Notes: generated by a model from the sequence alone, not told the origin. DNA of 14,813 nt from UBA9732 sp003456855 (GCA_946626785.1 CAMOUY010000055.1:1-14813), one strand, 5' to 3'. Positions 7,096-13,363 are shown, counted from the stretch's first letter. Numbers and translations are program-made.

Positions 7096-7452
7096 ATGCT
7101 GAAGCGCTTTAGCCACTGGGTTGATCAGGTTTGCTGTCCAAATCCTGGTTGCCCTTGGCACGATCCAGGGAAAATCCCCAAGGGGAAGAGATGGTATCGG
7201 AGACATGGATACTATGAGTCCGCGCAGCATGGCATGGTTATGCGTTTCATATGCCTGAAATGCCATAGGACCTTCTCTGAAAGGAGGTTCAGCGAGGATT
7301 CATTCTATCTTCACTACGATAGCGTCGACGCCACTGACATCCAGCTGGCATGGCTGGAGGGGGACCCTGTGAGAGAGATAGCGAAAAGGCATGGTATTTC
7401 AACTGGTATGGTCAGAACAAGGCTGCGAAGAATGAGCTACGACCAAAATTGA
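7096..7452 (+). CDS. Zinc-ribbon/helix-turn-helix protein, transposase-N-terminus-like
   Basis: The 118-residue product has a split zinc ribbon, C13/C14 and C19 in CCPNPGCPWH and C53/C56 in FICLKCHRTFSERR, then a helix-turn-helix around 82-112 (WLEGDPVREIAKRHGISTGMVRTRL). This order is typical of the DNA-binding N-terminus of IS1/ISL3-type transposases, in which CPNP..CP, a charged linker and C..C..FSERR precede an HTH. No catalytic domain follows: the frame stops a few residues after the HTH and no transposase continues in any frame. It may be a truncated transposase or a domesticated regulator. It has a strong Shine-Dalgarno (GGAGGG, six bases before the ATG), its own promoter and a terminator downstream, which favours a working gene. 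Confidence 0.75.
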   Translation: MLKRFSHWVDQVCCPNPGCPWHDPGKIPKGKRWYRRHGYYESAQHGMVMRFICLKCHRTFSERRFSEDSFYLHYDSVDATDIQLAWLEGDPVREIAKRHGISTGMVRTRLRRMSYDQN

Positions 7453-7477
7453 ATGATGTGTCAGCGTCAAAAAAAAG

Positions 7478-7513
7478 AGGACTGCCGAACAGTATGGGGG
7501 TTTCGGCAGTCCT
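7478..7513. terminator. Bidirectional Rho-independent terminator
   Basis: AGGACTGCCGAA (7478-7489) and TTCGGCAGTCCT (7502-7513) form a perfect 12-base-pair stem. On the minus strand it is followed by CTCTTTTTTT, ending the membrane-protein transcript; on the plus strand it is followed by a weaker TCTTTGCTTG, ending the zinc-ribbon/HTH transcript. Confidence 0.88.
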
Positions 7514-7533
7514 TCTTTGCTTGTTATTGCTTC

Positions 7534-7941
7534 TTACTTCTTGCTCAGAACAGTTGACTGGACAACTGCGATGAGAATGATGAGGTCGATTGCAATGTTC
7601 TGCACAAAGTCGATGAACTCGAGGTCGTCAAGCTTTGTGATGTCTCTGAAGATGATGACAAGAATCCAGAAGACAAGGGCAACGATGCCACTGACTACTC
7701 CGACCATCTTTGGCATTCCAGGGATGAACTGGGCTGCAATGAGACCAAGACCTGCCACTGCGACAAGCACTGACACAATGTAGATGAAGGCTTCCTCGTC
7801 AAGGAAGTTGAAGAGAGGGCGAGTGAAATCTGTTCCTCTTGTGTTGACAAGACCTGCGATGCCCATGAAGATCAGCATGAGACCGACAAGCACCTTTGTA
7901 ATAACCGCGAAATCAATTGTTGCTTTCTTTGAATCAGCCAT
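7534..7941 (-). CDS. Small four-helix integral membrane protein, unknown function
   Basis: The 135-residue protein has a short polar N-terminus (MADSKKATID) and hydrophobic helices near 13-31, 51-71, 79-98 and 109-130. A loop, RDITKLDDLEFIDFVQN, separates the last two. I do not recognise a family and see no catalytic motif; it is likely an inner-membrane protein. AGGAG lies about nine bases before ATG 7941. It is flanked by a strong terminator at its 3' end and by the DUF2804 gene 74 bases upstream on the same strand, so it could be read from that gene or from a promoter of its own in the AT-rich gap. Confidence 0.82.
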   Translation of the reverse strand: MADSKKATIDFAVITKVLVGLMLIFMGIAGLVNTRGTDFTRPLFNFLDEEAFIYIVSVLVAVAGLGLIAAQFIPGMPKMVGVVSGIVALVFWILVIIFRDITKLDDLEFIDFVQNIAIDLIILIAVVQSTVLSKK

Positions 7942-8015
7942 TTCCTATGCTCCTATTCAATAAGAATAAAAATAGATTAATCCATTAGACTAACAAGTTC
8001 AATCAGATTCAATCA

Positions 8016-9062
8016 TCAATATCTGTTGTAGACCTTCTCTGCAAAGGCGGGGAACCTGTCCAGATGGATGATTGTGCCGTCATCCAGCTTGGCATCTCCG
8101 GTGAAGTAGCCGAACACCTGATGCTGCTTGGATCTTATGATCAGAGCGTTGGTGTCAGAGAACCTGTCCACCACAGGCTGGAAGTCCATCTCGAAGCGAC
8201 CATCGGAGCTTGTGAATTTCCAGTTCTTCATGATGTCATCCTCAGGGATGCAGAACTCGATGTCGTCAAGCTTATGGATCTTTCCATCGTAGAATATGAC
8301 ATTCTCGGAGGCGGGAGTCCTGTCTGTGAAACCATAGCCTATGTTGAAGCCGAAGAGGTGGCCGTCGACCGAGCCGCTTCCGGAGCCCCAATACCAGGTG
8401 TTCTTGTAGGTCCAGCGGCCTCTGCCCCAGTCCAGGACTCCCCATACATCATCGTCGAAATCAATCGTCTCGGTGTCGTTGCCCCTGCGGAGGGTTCCTT
8501 TTGCAGGCATGCAGTTGACCTTCTCGTTCAGATAGAAGGCGTTGCGCTTCTCGGCCCAGGAGGTGGCGATGTTCATGCTCTCCATCCCATTAGGCTGCAG
8601 AAGCTCGAACCTTGCGTCCAGACCGACCCTTCCATCGGGCAGCACAAGCTTCGGGGCTGAGATGAGAACGTTCCTCTTTATGCCTTTCTTCACAAAGGTC
8701 AGACGCATGTCCTCGCATGAGAAGCAAACATCGTTGTCCTTTGCAGAGGAGGGCGAGAGTCCTGTCTTGTGCAGGGTGAAGAACTTCATCTTGTCTGTCT
8801 GAGCGAATGCCCCCTTGTTATAGTCTATAAAAGATATGGAGAACAGACCTGCATAGCCAAGGTCGCTGATCGTTCCGCAGAGTGTCCAGCCGCCTTTTTT
8901 GCTGGTAATGGCGTAGTAGTCCCATTCCTTGATTCTGAGCTTGGAGGCCTTGATCATTTTCCTGTCATAGATCCAGACGGGGTGGCGTGCCCAGCCTTCC
9001 TCGACTATTGTACCCTTATTTGATAGAAGATCCTGCTTTTTTGTGACTTCATGGTTTCTCAT
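8016..9062 (-). CDS. DUF2804 family protein
   Basis: The 348-residue protein matches the DUF2804 pattern: an early G-x-W-A-R-x-P segment (EEGWARHPVW, 22-31), IKEWDYYAI, a central YLNEKVNCMPAKG, then DWGRGRW followed by WYWGSGSG and GHLFGFNIGYGF. The rest is beta-rich and soluble with no signal peptide. The family is widespread in bacteria and some fungi, resembles lipocalin-like beta barrels, and has no established reaction. AAGGAGGG ends four bases before ATG 9062, a strong ribosome site. A terminator separates it from the isomerase gene upstream, so it probably has its own promoter; a TATAAT on the minus strand at 9118-9113 is a candidate -10, though without a good -35. Confidence 0.88.
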   Translation of the reverse strand: MRNHEVTKKQDLLSNKGTIVEEGWARHPVWIYDRKMIKASKLRIKEWDYYAITSKKGGWTLCGTISDLGYAGLFSISFIDYNKGAFAQTDKMKFFTLHKTGLSPSSAKDNDVCFSCEDMRLTFVKKGIKRNVLISAPKLVLPDGRVGLDARFELLQPNGMESMNIATSWAEKRNAFYLNEKVNCMPAKGTLRRGNDTETIDFDDDVWGVLDWGRGRWTYKNTWYWGSGSGSVDGHLFGFNIGYGFTDRTPASENVIFYDGKIHKLDDIEFCIPEDDIMKNWKFTSSDGRFEMDFQPVVDRFSDTNALIIRSKQHQVFGYFTGDAKLDDGTIIHLDRFPAFAEKVYNRY

Positions 9063-9086
9063 ACGGCCCTCCTTTTGCGCAAAAAA

Positions 9087-9111
9087 AAGCCGGAGCTTTG
9101 AACTCCGGCTT
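9087..9111 (-). terminator. Rho-independent terminator after the PPIase gene
   Basis: AAGCCGGAG and CTCCGGCTT pair over nine bases around a seven-base loop. Read on the minus strand the stem is followed directly by a run of T (complement of the A run at 9081-9088). It lies 18 bases past the stop of the isomerase gene. Confidence 0.9.
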
Positions 9112-9128
9112 CATTATACACCAAGTTA

Positions 9129-10682
9129 TTAGTTCGATGATGAGAAAACAGTTGCAAAGAACTGTGTGTAGAAGTTGTCAGTATGCTTGTCGCTGTTTAT
9201 GACATTGTAGAACCTGTCGTAGACCGGCTGCATTGTTGCATAGTAGTTGTAGAGCATTGTGGCAACATAGGTGGCGTTGGTGTCATCATCATTGATTCCA
9301 GTGACCTTTGCGATGATGTAGGTATTCTCTGCATCTGCGACAGCCATTGCACCAGTGACGTAACCCTCTTCTGAGGTGAAGAGCTCTCTGGAGACTGCCT
9401 CATCCTTTGCGGATGCTGCGAGGTAACCTGTTGTGTCATAGTAATCAAGTCCACCGAGATACTGGCTTCCAGCAACGTTGTTGTTGGATGCTGAGACGGA
9501 GATGATTGTTGCGTTTGCACCTTCTGCTGCTGCCTCGAAGTCGTTCTGTGCTGTTGCTGCGGCAAGACCGACTGCTGTGTCGACATATGGTGTGACATCA
9601 TCGATGTCGTTGGCGTCGATGTAGTACTTGACTGCTGCGAGAGTCTCTGCATCGGAGAAGTCAGCTGCGACGATTGCGCTGTCCAGCTTGTAGATGGAGT
9701 AGCCGCTTGAGCTCTGGATCGGAGCTGTGTAGGCGCCGACCTCAAGAGCTGTGAGCTGGTCGATGCTTGCAGGGTCTGACATGTTGGTGACGATTGAGAA
9801 GATGTTCAGGCTTCCAACCTTTCCTTCGCTTGATGCGTAGGAATCCTGTGAGTAGGTGGCGACGACGTCTGCCCAAGCTGTTCCAGCATTGAGTGCCTCA
9901 TAGGCTGCTTTGATGTTCTCTTCTGTGCTTGCGCTGAGGACTGAGATCTCGGCCTTGTCGAACAGGGTTGAGTTCTCCTGACCATAGGCGACTGCGAGCT
10001 CATCCGGATAGGCGTTGAAGTCAATCACGAAGTAGTCGAAGGTCCTTGTCTTTGCTGCAACTTCCTTCACGAAATCGACCTCAGGAACTGAGACGATCGA
10101 TGACTGGAGGTCGGAGACGACGACGTTGTACGGATAGTAGTTTGTGTAATAGGTGTTGACTGTGATTCTCTCAGCCTCTGAGGAACTGTTGAAGATTTCA
10201 TCGCTGAAGTTTCCACTGTCATCATTGTAGACACCGGCTCTGATGATGAGGTCGTTGACGAGCTCCTGTGGTGCGACGATTCCTGCCTGCTTTGCTTCCT
10301 TTAAGAGGGCTGTGAAGACAACCTGTGACTGGTATGCATTGTAGTAGCTTGAGAGCAATGTATTGTAATCGCCGTTCAGATATGCAGTCTGGAGGTTGGA
10401 ATCATTGACCAAGGTGTTGTAGAAAACACTGTTGTTTTCAAGATTGATGGATTCGCCATCATATGAACCCCAAGCGCTGGACTTCTCTGCCTTGGACTGT
10501 GCAATCATGACTACGACGTAGTAGACTCCACCAACCATGAGAAGAGCCAACACAACGATGATGATGATTGTGATGAGCTTCTTGAAGGTCATCGGCTCCT
10601 TCTTAGCCTTTTTCTGCTTTGATTCCACTGCCTTCAGCTTAGAATCATTGGTTTCTGCTGAAGGGACATTCTTATCTGCCAT
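9129..10682 (-). CDS. Membrane-anchored SurA/PpiD-like peptidyl-prolyl isomerase
   Basis: The 517-residue protein has a Lys-rich cytoplasmic N-terminus (1-35), one membrane helix (about 36-60) and a large extracytoplasmic part. Residues about 75-200 are helical, like the SurA N-terminal chaperone domain (LVNDLIIRAGVYN, VVSDLQSSI). Residues about 250-350 resemble a parvulin rotamase domain (STEENIKAAYEALNAGTAWADV, KVGSLNIFS, VGAYTAPIQSSSGYSIYKL). The C-terminal 150 residues are rich in Ala, Ser, Asp and Tyr and may hold a second degenerate domain. The likely role is folding of exported proteins at the outer face of the inner membrane. Start ATG 10682 has GAGG about eight bases upstream. It has a divergent promoter shared with the tRNA gene region and its own terminator. 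Activity of the rotamase domain is not certain. Confidence 0.8.
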   Translation of the reverse strand: MADKNVPSAETNDSKLKAVESKQKKAKKEPMTFKKLITIIIIVVLALLMVGGVYYVVVMIAQSKAEKSSAWGSYDGESINLENNSVFYNTLVNDSNLQTAYLNGDYNTLLSSYYNAYQSQVVFTALLKEAKQAGIVAPQELVNDLIIRAGVYNDDSGNFSDEIFNSSSEAERITVNTYYTNYYPYNVVVSDLQSSIVSVPEVDFVKEVAAKTRTFDYFVIDFNAYPDELAVAYGQENSTLFDKAEISVLSASTEENIKAAYEALNAGTAWADVVATYSQDSYASSEGKVGSLNIFSIVTNMSDPASIDQLTALEVGAYTAPIQSSSGYSIYKLDSAIVAADFSDAETLAAVKYYIDANDIDDVTPYVDTAVGLAAATAQNDFEAAAEGANATIISVSASNNNVAGSQYLGGLDYYDTTGYLAASAKDEAVSRELFTSEEGYVTGAMAVADAENTYIIAKVTGINDDDTNATYVATMLYNYYATMQPVYDRFYNVINSDKHTDNFYTQFFATVFSSSN

Positions 10683-10738
10683 GGAAGACCTCTTGAATAT
10701 AAGATATGGAACCCCCGTTCAAAGGGACGCCATTGATT

Positions 10739-10768
10739 AAAATATCATTATGTGTAGAGCAATGTCAA
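10739..10768 (-). promoter_or_regulatory. Promoter of the PPIase gene
   Basis: On the minus strand TTGACA (10768-10763) and TATTTT (10744-10739) are 18 bases apart, giving a leader of about 50 bases. The -35 lies in the left arm of a perfect nine-base dyad shared with the tRNA promoter. Confidence 0.5.
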
Positions 10769-10779
10769 TGTGAGTCATG

Positions 10780-10808
10780 TTGACATTGGAAAGTAAAAAC
10801 CCTATATT
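10780..10808 (+). promoter_or_regulatory. Promoter of tRNA-Pro
   Basis: A consensus -35 TTGACA (10780-10785) and TATATT (10803-10808) are separated by exactly 17 bases. RNA would start near 10815, nine bases before the mature tRNA 5' end, as expected for a strong tRNA promoter. Confidence 0.8.
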
Positions 10809-10823
10809 TAACGCAGTTTTCAC

Positions 10824-10896
10824 CGGGCAGTAGCGCAGGGGCTAGCGCGTCTGGTTCGGGACCAGAAAGTCGGAGGTTCAAATCCTCTCTGCCCGA
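10824..10896 (+). tRNA. tRNA-Pro (anticodon CGG)
   Basis: The 73-base sequence folds as a complete cloverleaf: acceptor CGGGCAG/CTGCCCG with discriminator A, D stem GCGC/GCGC, anticodon stem TCTGG/CCAGA with loop TTCGGGA (anticodon CGG), variable AAGTC, and T stem GGAGG/CCTCT with loop TTCAAAT. A C1-G72 pair and TAGCGCAG after the acceptor are typical of bacterial tRNA-Pro. CCA is not encoded. It reads CCG codons. Its 3' end is the probable integration site of the element to the right. Confidence 0.97.
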
Positions 10897-10900
10897 AAAC
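10870..10900 (+). other. Probable attachment site (att) in the tRNA 3' end
   Basis: A tyrosine recombinase gene pointing away from the tRNA begins about 110 bases beyond it, the usual layout after integration into a tRNA 3' end. The T arm and acceptor strand would be the duplicated core. The second copy should lie right of the window, so the exact ends cannot be set here. Confidence 0.5.
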
Positions 10901-10903
10901 TTA

Positions 10904-11019
10904 AATTCCTGTGCTGTCAGGATATATCCATTCGCCTCAAAAAGAGTGGCGGGGTGGGGTGTGTACAAAGTGTGTACATCCCGCCCTGAAAAGGCGAGGA
11001 TTTGAATGAGACAGGAATT
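10904..11019. repeat. Nested inverted repeats with central direct repeats between tRNA-Pro and int
   Basis: Three arm pairs nest inside each other: AATTCCTGT (10904-10912)/ACAGGAATT (11011-11019), TCGCCT (10932-10937)/AGGCGA (10992-10997), and GGCGGGGTG (10948-10956)/CATCCCGCC (10977-10985, one G-T pair). In the centre are two direct copies of GTGTGTACA (10959-10967, 10970-10978) repeating at 11 bases, one helical turn. They may be recombinase or excisionase arm sites, or an operator for int. Confidence 0.7.
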
Positions 11020-12166
11020 CACAATGTACAAGCGCAACGGGATCTATTATGGTTCCGTCTATGACGAAAAAACCCAGAAAAGGCAAAGATTCTCAACAGG
11101 ATGCAAGAACAAGACGGAGGCCTTCAACTACTGCATGGCAAAGGTCGAGGAGTACAAGAGCAGATCCAGCTCCTTCAAGGTGCTCTCCACAAAATGGTGG
11201 ACACCTGAGTGCCCATACCTCAAGGAGACCAGGCGCAACGGAGGTGACATCGGTGACAGCTACATCGACACAGCCAGAAGGACCTTGGAGATCTACATGC
11301 TGCCTGTGTTCGGGAGGTACAGGATCTCCGACATCACTCCGGGCATGATAGAGGACTGGAAGTATTCCCTGGTGGAGGAGCACGGACTCTCCAACAAGAG
11401 CGCAAACACCTACCTGACCGTTCTGAGGACGATGTTCGATTACTGGTGGCGCAGAGGTGACATCAAGGAGAACCCATGTGACAAGGTGATCTGGATGAAG
11501 GTCAACTCCGCTCCGAGAGGAATCCTTTCACCGGAGGAGGCCAGAGAGGTCCTGATGAAGCCCGGACTCTGGAACAATCCGACAGCCTTCCTGGCAAACC
11601 TTCTCGCTGCGTGTACAGGCATGAGAGCCGGAGAGATCCAGGCACTCAGGGCGATGGACTTCACGGAGACATCCATAGTAGTCGAGCACTCATGGGTGGA
11701 GAGGTACCAGAAGCTCAAGTGCACCAAGACGGGGATAGTCAGGGAGATCCCTATACATCCGATGCTCAGAGGTGTGCTTCTCTCAGGCAAGCTCCCAACG
11801 GACTTCATATTCACAATGGAGGGAAGAGACAGGCCGATATACCGCAGCTGTCTCCTGGACAACCTCAGAAGGGCCTTGGAGAGAGCCGGCATATCAAGAC
11901 AGGAGCAGAAGGAGAGAAACATCTGCTTCCATTCCTGGAGGCACTACCTGAACACCAGAATGAGGGTGGCGGGCATTCCAGATGTGGTGACAAGGCAAGT
12001 CACCGGACACACAACCGAGGAGATGACGGAGCGATACACCCACATAAGCGCAGATGATGCCATCGGGGTGCTTGCTCTCCAGTCCGCATTGATGCCAAAA
12101 CGGCCCGCAGACGAATCGGACGGAGCAAGATGCGAAATTATCCCTCCCTCAGAGACAGCTTGCTGA
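11006..12166 (+). CDS. int: Tyrosine-type site-specific recombinase (integrase)
   Basis: The 386-residue protein has an N-terminal arm-binding-like part (MYKRNGIYYGSVYDEKTQKR, about 7-50), a SAM-like core-binding domain (about 85-150, IDTARRTLEIYMLPVFGRYRI) and a C-terminal catalytic domain. Catalytic residues are R207 (TGMRAGEI), K241, H309 and R312 (HSWRH), H335 (TGHT) and the nucleophile Y344 (ERYTHIS). All are present, so the enzyme is probably active. It would catalyse integration and excision at the tRNA-Pro site beside it. AGGA lies five bases before ATG 11006; ATG 11024 (MYKRNG) is an alternative start, and the left arm-partner ACAGGAATT lies between the two. Base composition matches the chromosome. 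Confidence 0.95.
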   Translation: MRQEFTMYKRNGIYYGSVYDEKTQKRQRFSTGCKNKTEAFNYCMAKVEEYKSRSSSFKVLSTKWWTPECPYLKETRRNGGDIGDSYIDTARRTLEIYMLPVFGRYRISDITPGMIEDWKYSLVEEHGLSNKSANTYLTVLRTMFDYWWRRGDIKENPCDKVIWMKVNSAPRGILSPEEAREVLMKPGLWNNPTAFLANLLAACTGMRAGEIQALRAMDFTETSIVVEHSWVERYQKLKCTKTGIVREIPIHPMLRGVLLSGKLPTDFIFTMEGRDRPIYRSCLLDNLRRALERAGISRQEQKERNICFHSWRHYLNTRMRVAGIPDVVTRQVTGHTTEEMTERYTHISADDAIGVLALQSALMPKRPADESDGARCEIIPPSETAC

Positions 12167-12192
12167 GAGGCCTGTATTTTGCCTCAAACATT

Positions 12193-12275
12193 TGATATAA
12201 TCCAATCATAGAGAACAGTTTCGTTCAAATTCTGCCAAATGGTCCCCGGTCCAGTCAGCCGGGGACTTCTGTTGT
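12193..12275 (+). ncRNA. Candidate short RNA antisense to the repressor 3' end
   Basis: A perfect extended -10 (TGATATAAT, 12193-12201) points right into a stretch with no plus-strand gene. RNA starting near 12208 would reach the hairpin GTCCCCGG/CCGGGGAC (12242-12266) followed by TTCTGTTGT, giving about 65-70 bases. Its 3' part is antisense to the end of the XRE repressor mRNA. There is no good -35 and the T run is weak, so this is tentative. Confidence 0.25.
12242..12266. terminator. Hairpin between int and the convergent repressor gene
   Basis: GTCCCCGG and CCGGGGAC pair over eight G+C-rich bases around nine. The right side holds the last codons of the XRE gene and the loop contains its stop codon. 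The following bases on the plus strand (TTCTGTTGTC) are T-rich enough for a weak terminator of int; on the minus strand there is no T run. Confidence 0.5.
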
Positions 12276-12575
12276 CTCTAGCAATTTCCTTATGGAAGTG
12301 AGGACACATTCTGCATCGTTGAGCTTTCTGATCAGTTCTTCTCTGTCTTCATTTGCCTCGACATCAAAGAAAACCTTCTCTATGCTCATGGAGAGTGTGT
12401 CAGCGATTCTCTTTGCATCATCCACCTTCGGGTAGATGCGCTTTGCTCTCCATCCTCTGATTGTGTCATAGCTGATCCCGCATCTTTCCGACAATTGCAG
12501 CAAGGAGATGCTTCTCAGAGCAAGTGCCTTGTCAACATTGTTCCATAGCTTGTCCAAATTAGGTTGCCTTGCCAT
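12255..12575 (-). CDS. XRE-family transcriptional repressor (element immunity-type regulator)
   Basis: The 106-residue protein has a standard XRE/Cro helix-turn-helix at about 22-70 (LLQLSERCGISYDTIRGWRAKRIYPKVDDAKRIADTLSMSIEKVF) and a short helical C-terminus (75-100) with Glu, Arg and Leu spacing suited to dimer contact. There is no peptidase S24 domain, so induction by RecA-type self-cleavage is unlikely. Placed divergent from the early operon next to int, it most likely keeps the element dormant by binding the 12576-12685 gap. ATG 12575 has GGAGG about eleven bases upstream, a long spacing. A possible promoter on the minus strand is TTGCAG (12630-12625) with TATCTT (12607-12602), 17 bases apart. 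Confidence 0.85.
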   Translation of the reverse strand: MARQPNLDKLWNNVDKALALRSISLLQLSERCGISYDTIRGWRAKRIYPKVDDAKRIADTLSMSIEKVFFDVEANEDREELIRKLNDAECVLTSIRKLLETTEVPG

Positions 12576-12601
12576 TCCAGTCTTTGCCTCCGTGTTCTAC
12601 C

Positions 12602-12630
12602 AAGATACCCCCAAAGTTTCTATTCTGCAA
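12602..12630 (-). promoter_or_regulatory. Candidate promoter of the XRE repressor
   Basis: TTGCAG and TATCTT on the minus strand are separated by 17 bases; RNA would start near 12595, about 20 bases before the ATG. The -35 is a weak match. It is 20 bases from the divergent early promoter, so one bound repressor could cover both. Confidence 0.4.
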
Positions 12631-12649
12631 CATTCGTTGTAAATTGTTA

Positions 12650-12679
12650 TTGACATAAGAGCTGAATAGACACTATATT
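12650..12679 (+). promoter_or_regulatory. Early rightward promoter of the element
   Basis: A consensus TTGACA (12650-12655) and TATATT (12674-12679, 5/6) are 18 bases apart. RNA is predicted to start at 12686, which is the A of the first ATG of the operon, so the first mRNA may be leaderless. Confidence 0.65.
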
Positions 12680-12685
12680 AGTGCT

Positions 12686-12877
12686 ATGAGAGATCAGAAC
12701 AGAAACATCACAAAGGCAATGGCCTCGAATATTGGCATCAGAATCCCATTCACCGATGAGGAGGCAAAGGAGTTCAACAAATACATTGATGAGCGTTGCC
12801 TCAAGAAGGGAGCCTACATCCGCAAGGTGGTTCTCATGGCCATCAGAAAGGAAGGGGAGGCATCCAGTGGCAAATGA
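12686..12877 (+). CDS. Ribbon-helix-helix-like small protein, first early gene
   Basis: The 63-residue basic protein has a short beta-like segment (IGIRIPFTDEEAKEFNKYID, about 16-35) and a helix (KKGAYIRKVVLMAIRKEGE, about 40-58), the order of ribbon-helix-helix DNA-binding proteins such as CopG/Arc or small phage relatives. The likely role is gene regulation in the element; this is inference from fold-like pattern only. No Shine-Dalgarno precedes ATG 12686, which coincides with the predicted transcript start; an internal ATG at 12719 is the alternative. The 3' end overlaps the next gene by 11 bases. Confidence 0.65.
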   Translation: MRDQNRNITKAMASNIGIRIPFTDEEAKEFNKYIDERCLKKGAYIRKVVLMAIRKEGEASSGK

Positions 12878-13058
12878 AAAAATCCTCTCCGTCTACAAGC
12901 AGATCTCAGACCTTCTTTCCATAGTCAGGATAGACAGGGAGTTGCTTAAGAAGAAGTCAGAGTCCAGCTATCTCACAGACTCCGAGAGATCCCGACTGCA
13001 TGATCTGGACTACCGGATAGAAAGACTGGAGAGAATCCTAAAGGAGCTTGAGCAATGA
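12867..13058 (+). CDS. Small coiled-coil protein, unknown function
   Basis: A GTG at 12867 with GGGGAGG ending six bases before it gives a 63-residue protein. The frame is open further upstream, but that part is the Ser/Arg-rich shadow of the preceding gene. The product is highly charged and almost entirely helical: KILSVYKQISDLLSIVRIDRELLKKK, then LTDSERSRLHDLDYRIERLERIL, which suggests two antiparallel coiled-coil helices. No family recognised. It overlaps the gene before by 11 bases and the gene after by four (ATGA), so translation is coupled. Confidence 0.7.
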   Translation: MANEKILSVYKQISDLLSIVRIDRELLKKKSESSYLTDSERSRLHDLDYRIERLERILKELEQ

Positions 13059-13243
13059 CCGGAGATTTCATCACAGCGACAAAGGTATGCGAGATCCTTC
13101 ATATCAGCAGAGGAACATTGTCGAAGATGACAGCCAACAGGGAGATCACCTTCGTGATGTTTGGAAGAAAGATGTTCTTTCGGCCTGAATGGGTCGATGA
13201 ATATATCGTGCGTTGCACGATTTTGGCGGAAGGTAACCACTGA
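13055..13243 (+). CDS. Excisionase-type helix-turn-helix protein
   Basis: The 62-residue protein matches the MerR-like HTH_17/excisionase fold: FITATKVCEILHISRGTLSKM (5-25) is the helix-turn-helix, then a wing with GRKMFFRPEWVDEYI (37-51), the usual shape of small excisionases and phage DNA-binding proteins. It may bind near the att/int region and direct excision with the recombinase, or act as a second regulator. The ATG overlaps the previous stop as ATGA, so translation is coupled; there is no separate strong ribosome site. Confidence 0.75.
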   Translation: MTGDFITATKVCEILHISRGTLSKMTANREITFVMFGRKMFFRPEWVDEYIVRCTILAEGNH

Positions 13244-13309
13244 CAGCACAGGGGAACCAGCCAAAAGTAGGCCAGACCCGAATAGGTGAGTCTAAATTAT
13301 TGCTTGTTG

Positions 13310-13355
13310 CCCGGAAGGGAGTTCACTGGCCGGCTCCCCGAAGGGCTTTTACTGG
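13310..13355 (+). repeat. Imperfect 20-base tandem repeat with two small hairpins
   Basis: Segments 13310-13329 and 13336-13355 match at 16 of 20 positions and sit 26 bases apart. Each contains a mini hairpin, CCC-GGAA-GGG and CCC-CGAA-GGG. They lie in the 120-base gap (13244-13363) ahead of a small gene, the second copy ending inside its Shine-Dalgarno region. They could control translation or be a leftover duplication; nothing else was seen in the gap. Confidence 0.5.
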
Positions 13356-13363
13356 AGGAAAAA

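Noticed and set aside
11440..11922. 160-codon minus-strand frame inside int
   Set aside because: Lies opposite the integrase catalytic domain with all active residues in the plus frame.
12223..12240. GTTCAAAT followed by TCTGCC, resembling the T arm and 3' end of tRNA-Pro, considered as a second att site
   Set aside because: Only eight contiguous bases match and the second part is out of register; it lies between int and its repressor, not at an element boundary.
12732..12866. N-terminal extension of the coiled-coil gene (ATG 12732)
   Set aside because: Overlaps the whole RHH-like gene in another frame and is Ser/Arg-rich shadow; GTG 12867 has a strong ribosome site.
13286..13363. Upstream start (ATG 13286) for the 50-residue gene
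   Set aside because: No ribosome site, and the extension is translated repeat sequence; ATG 13364 has GGAGG at ideal spacing.
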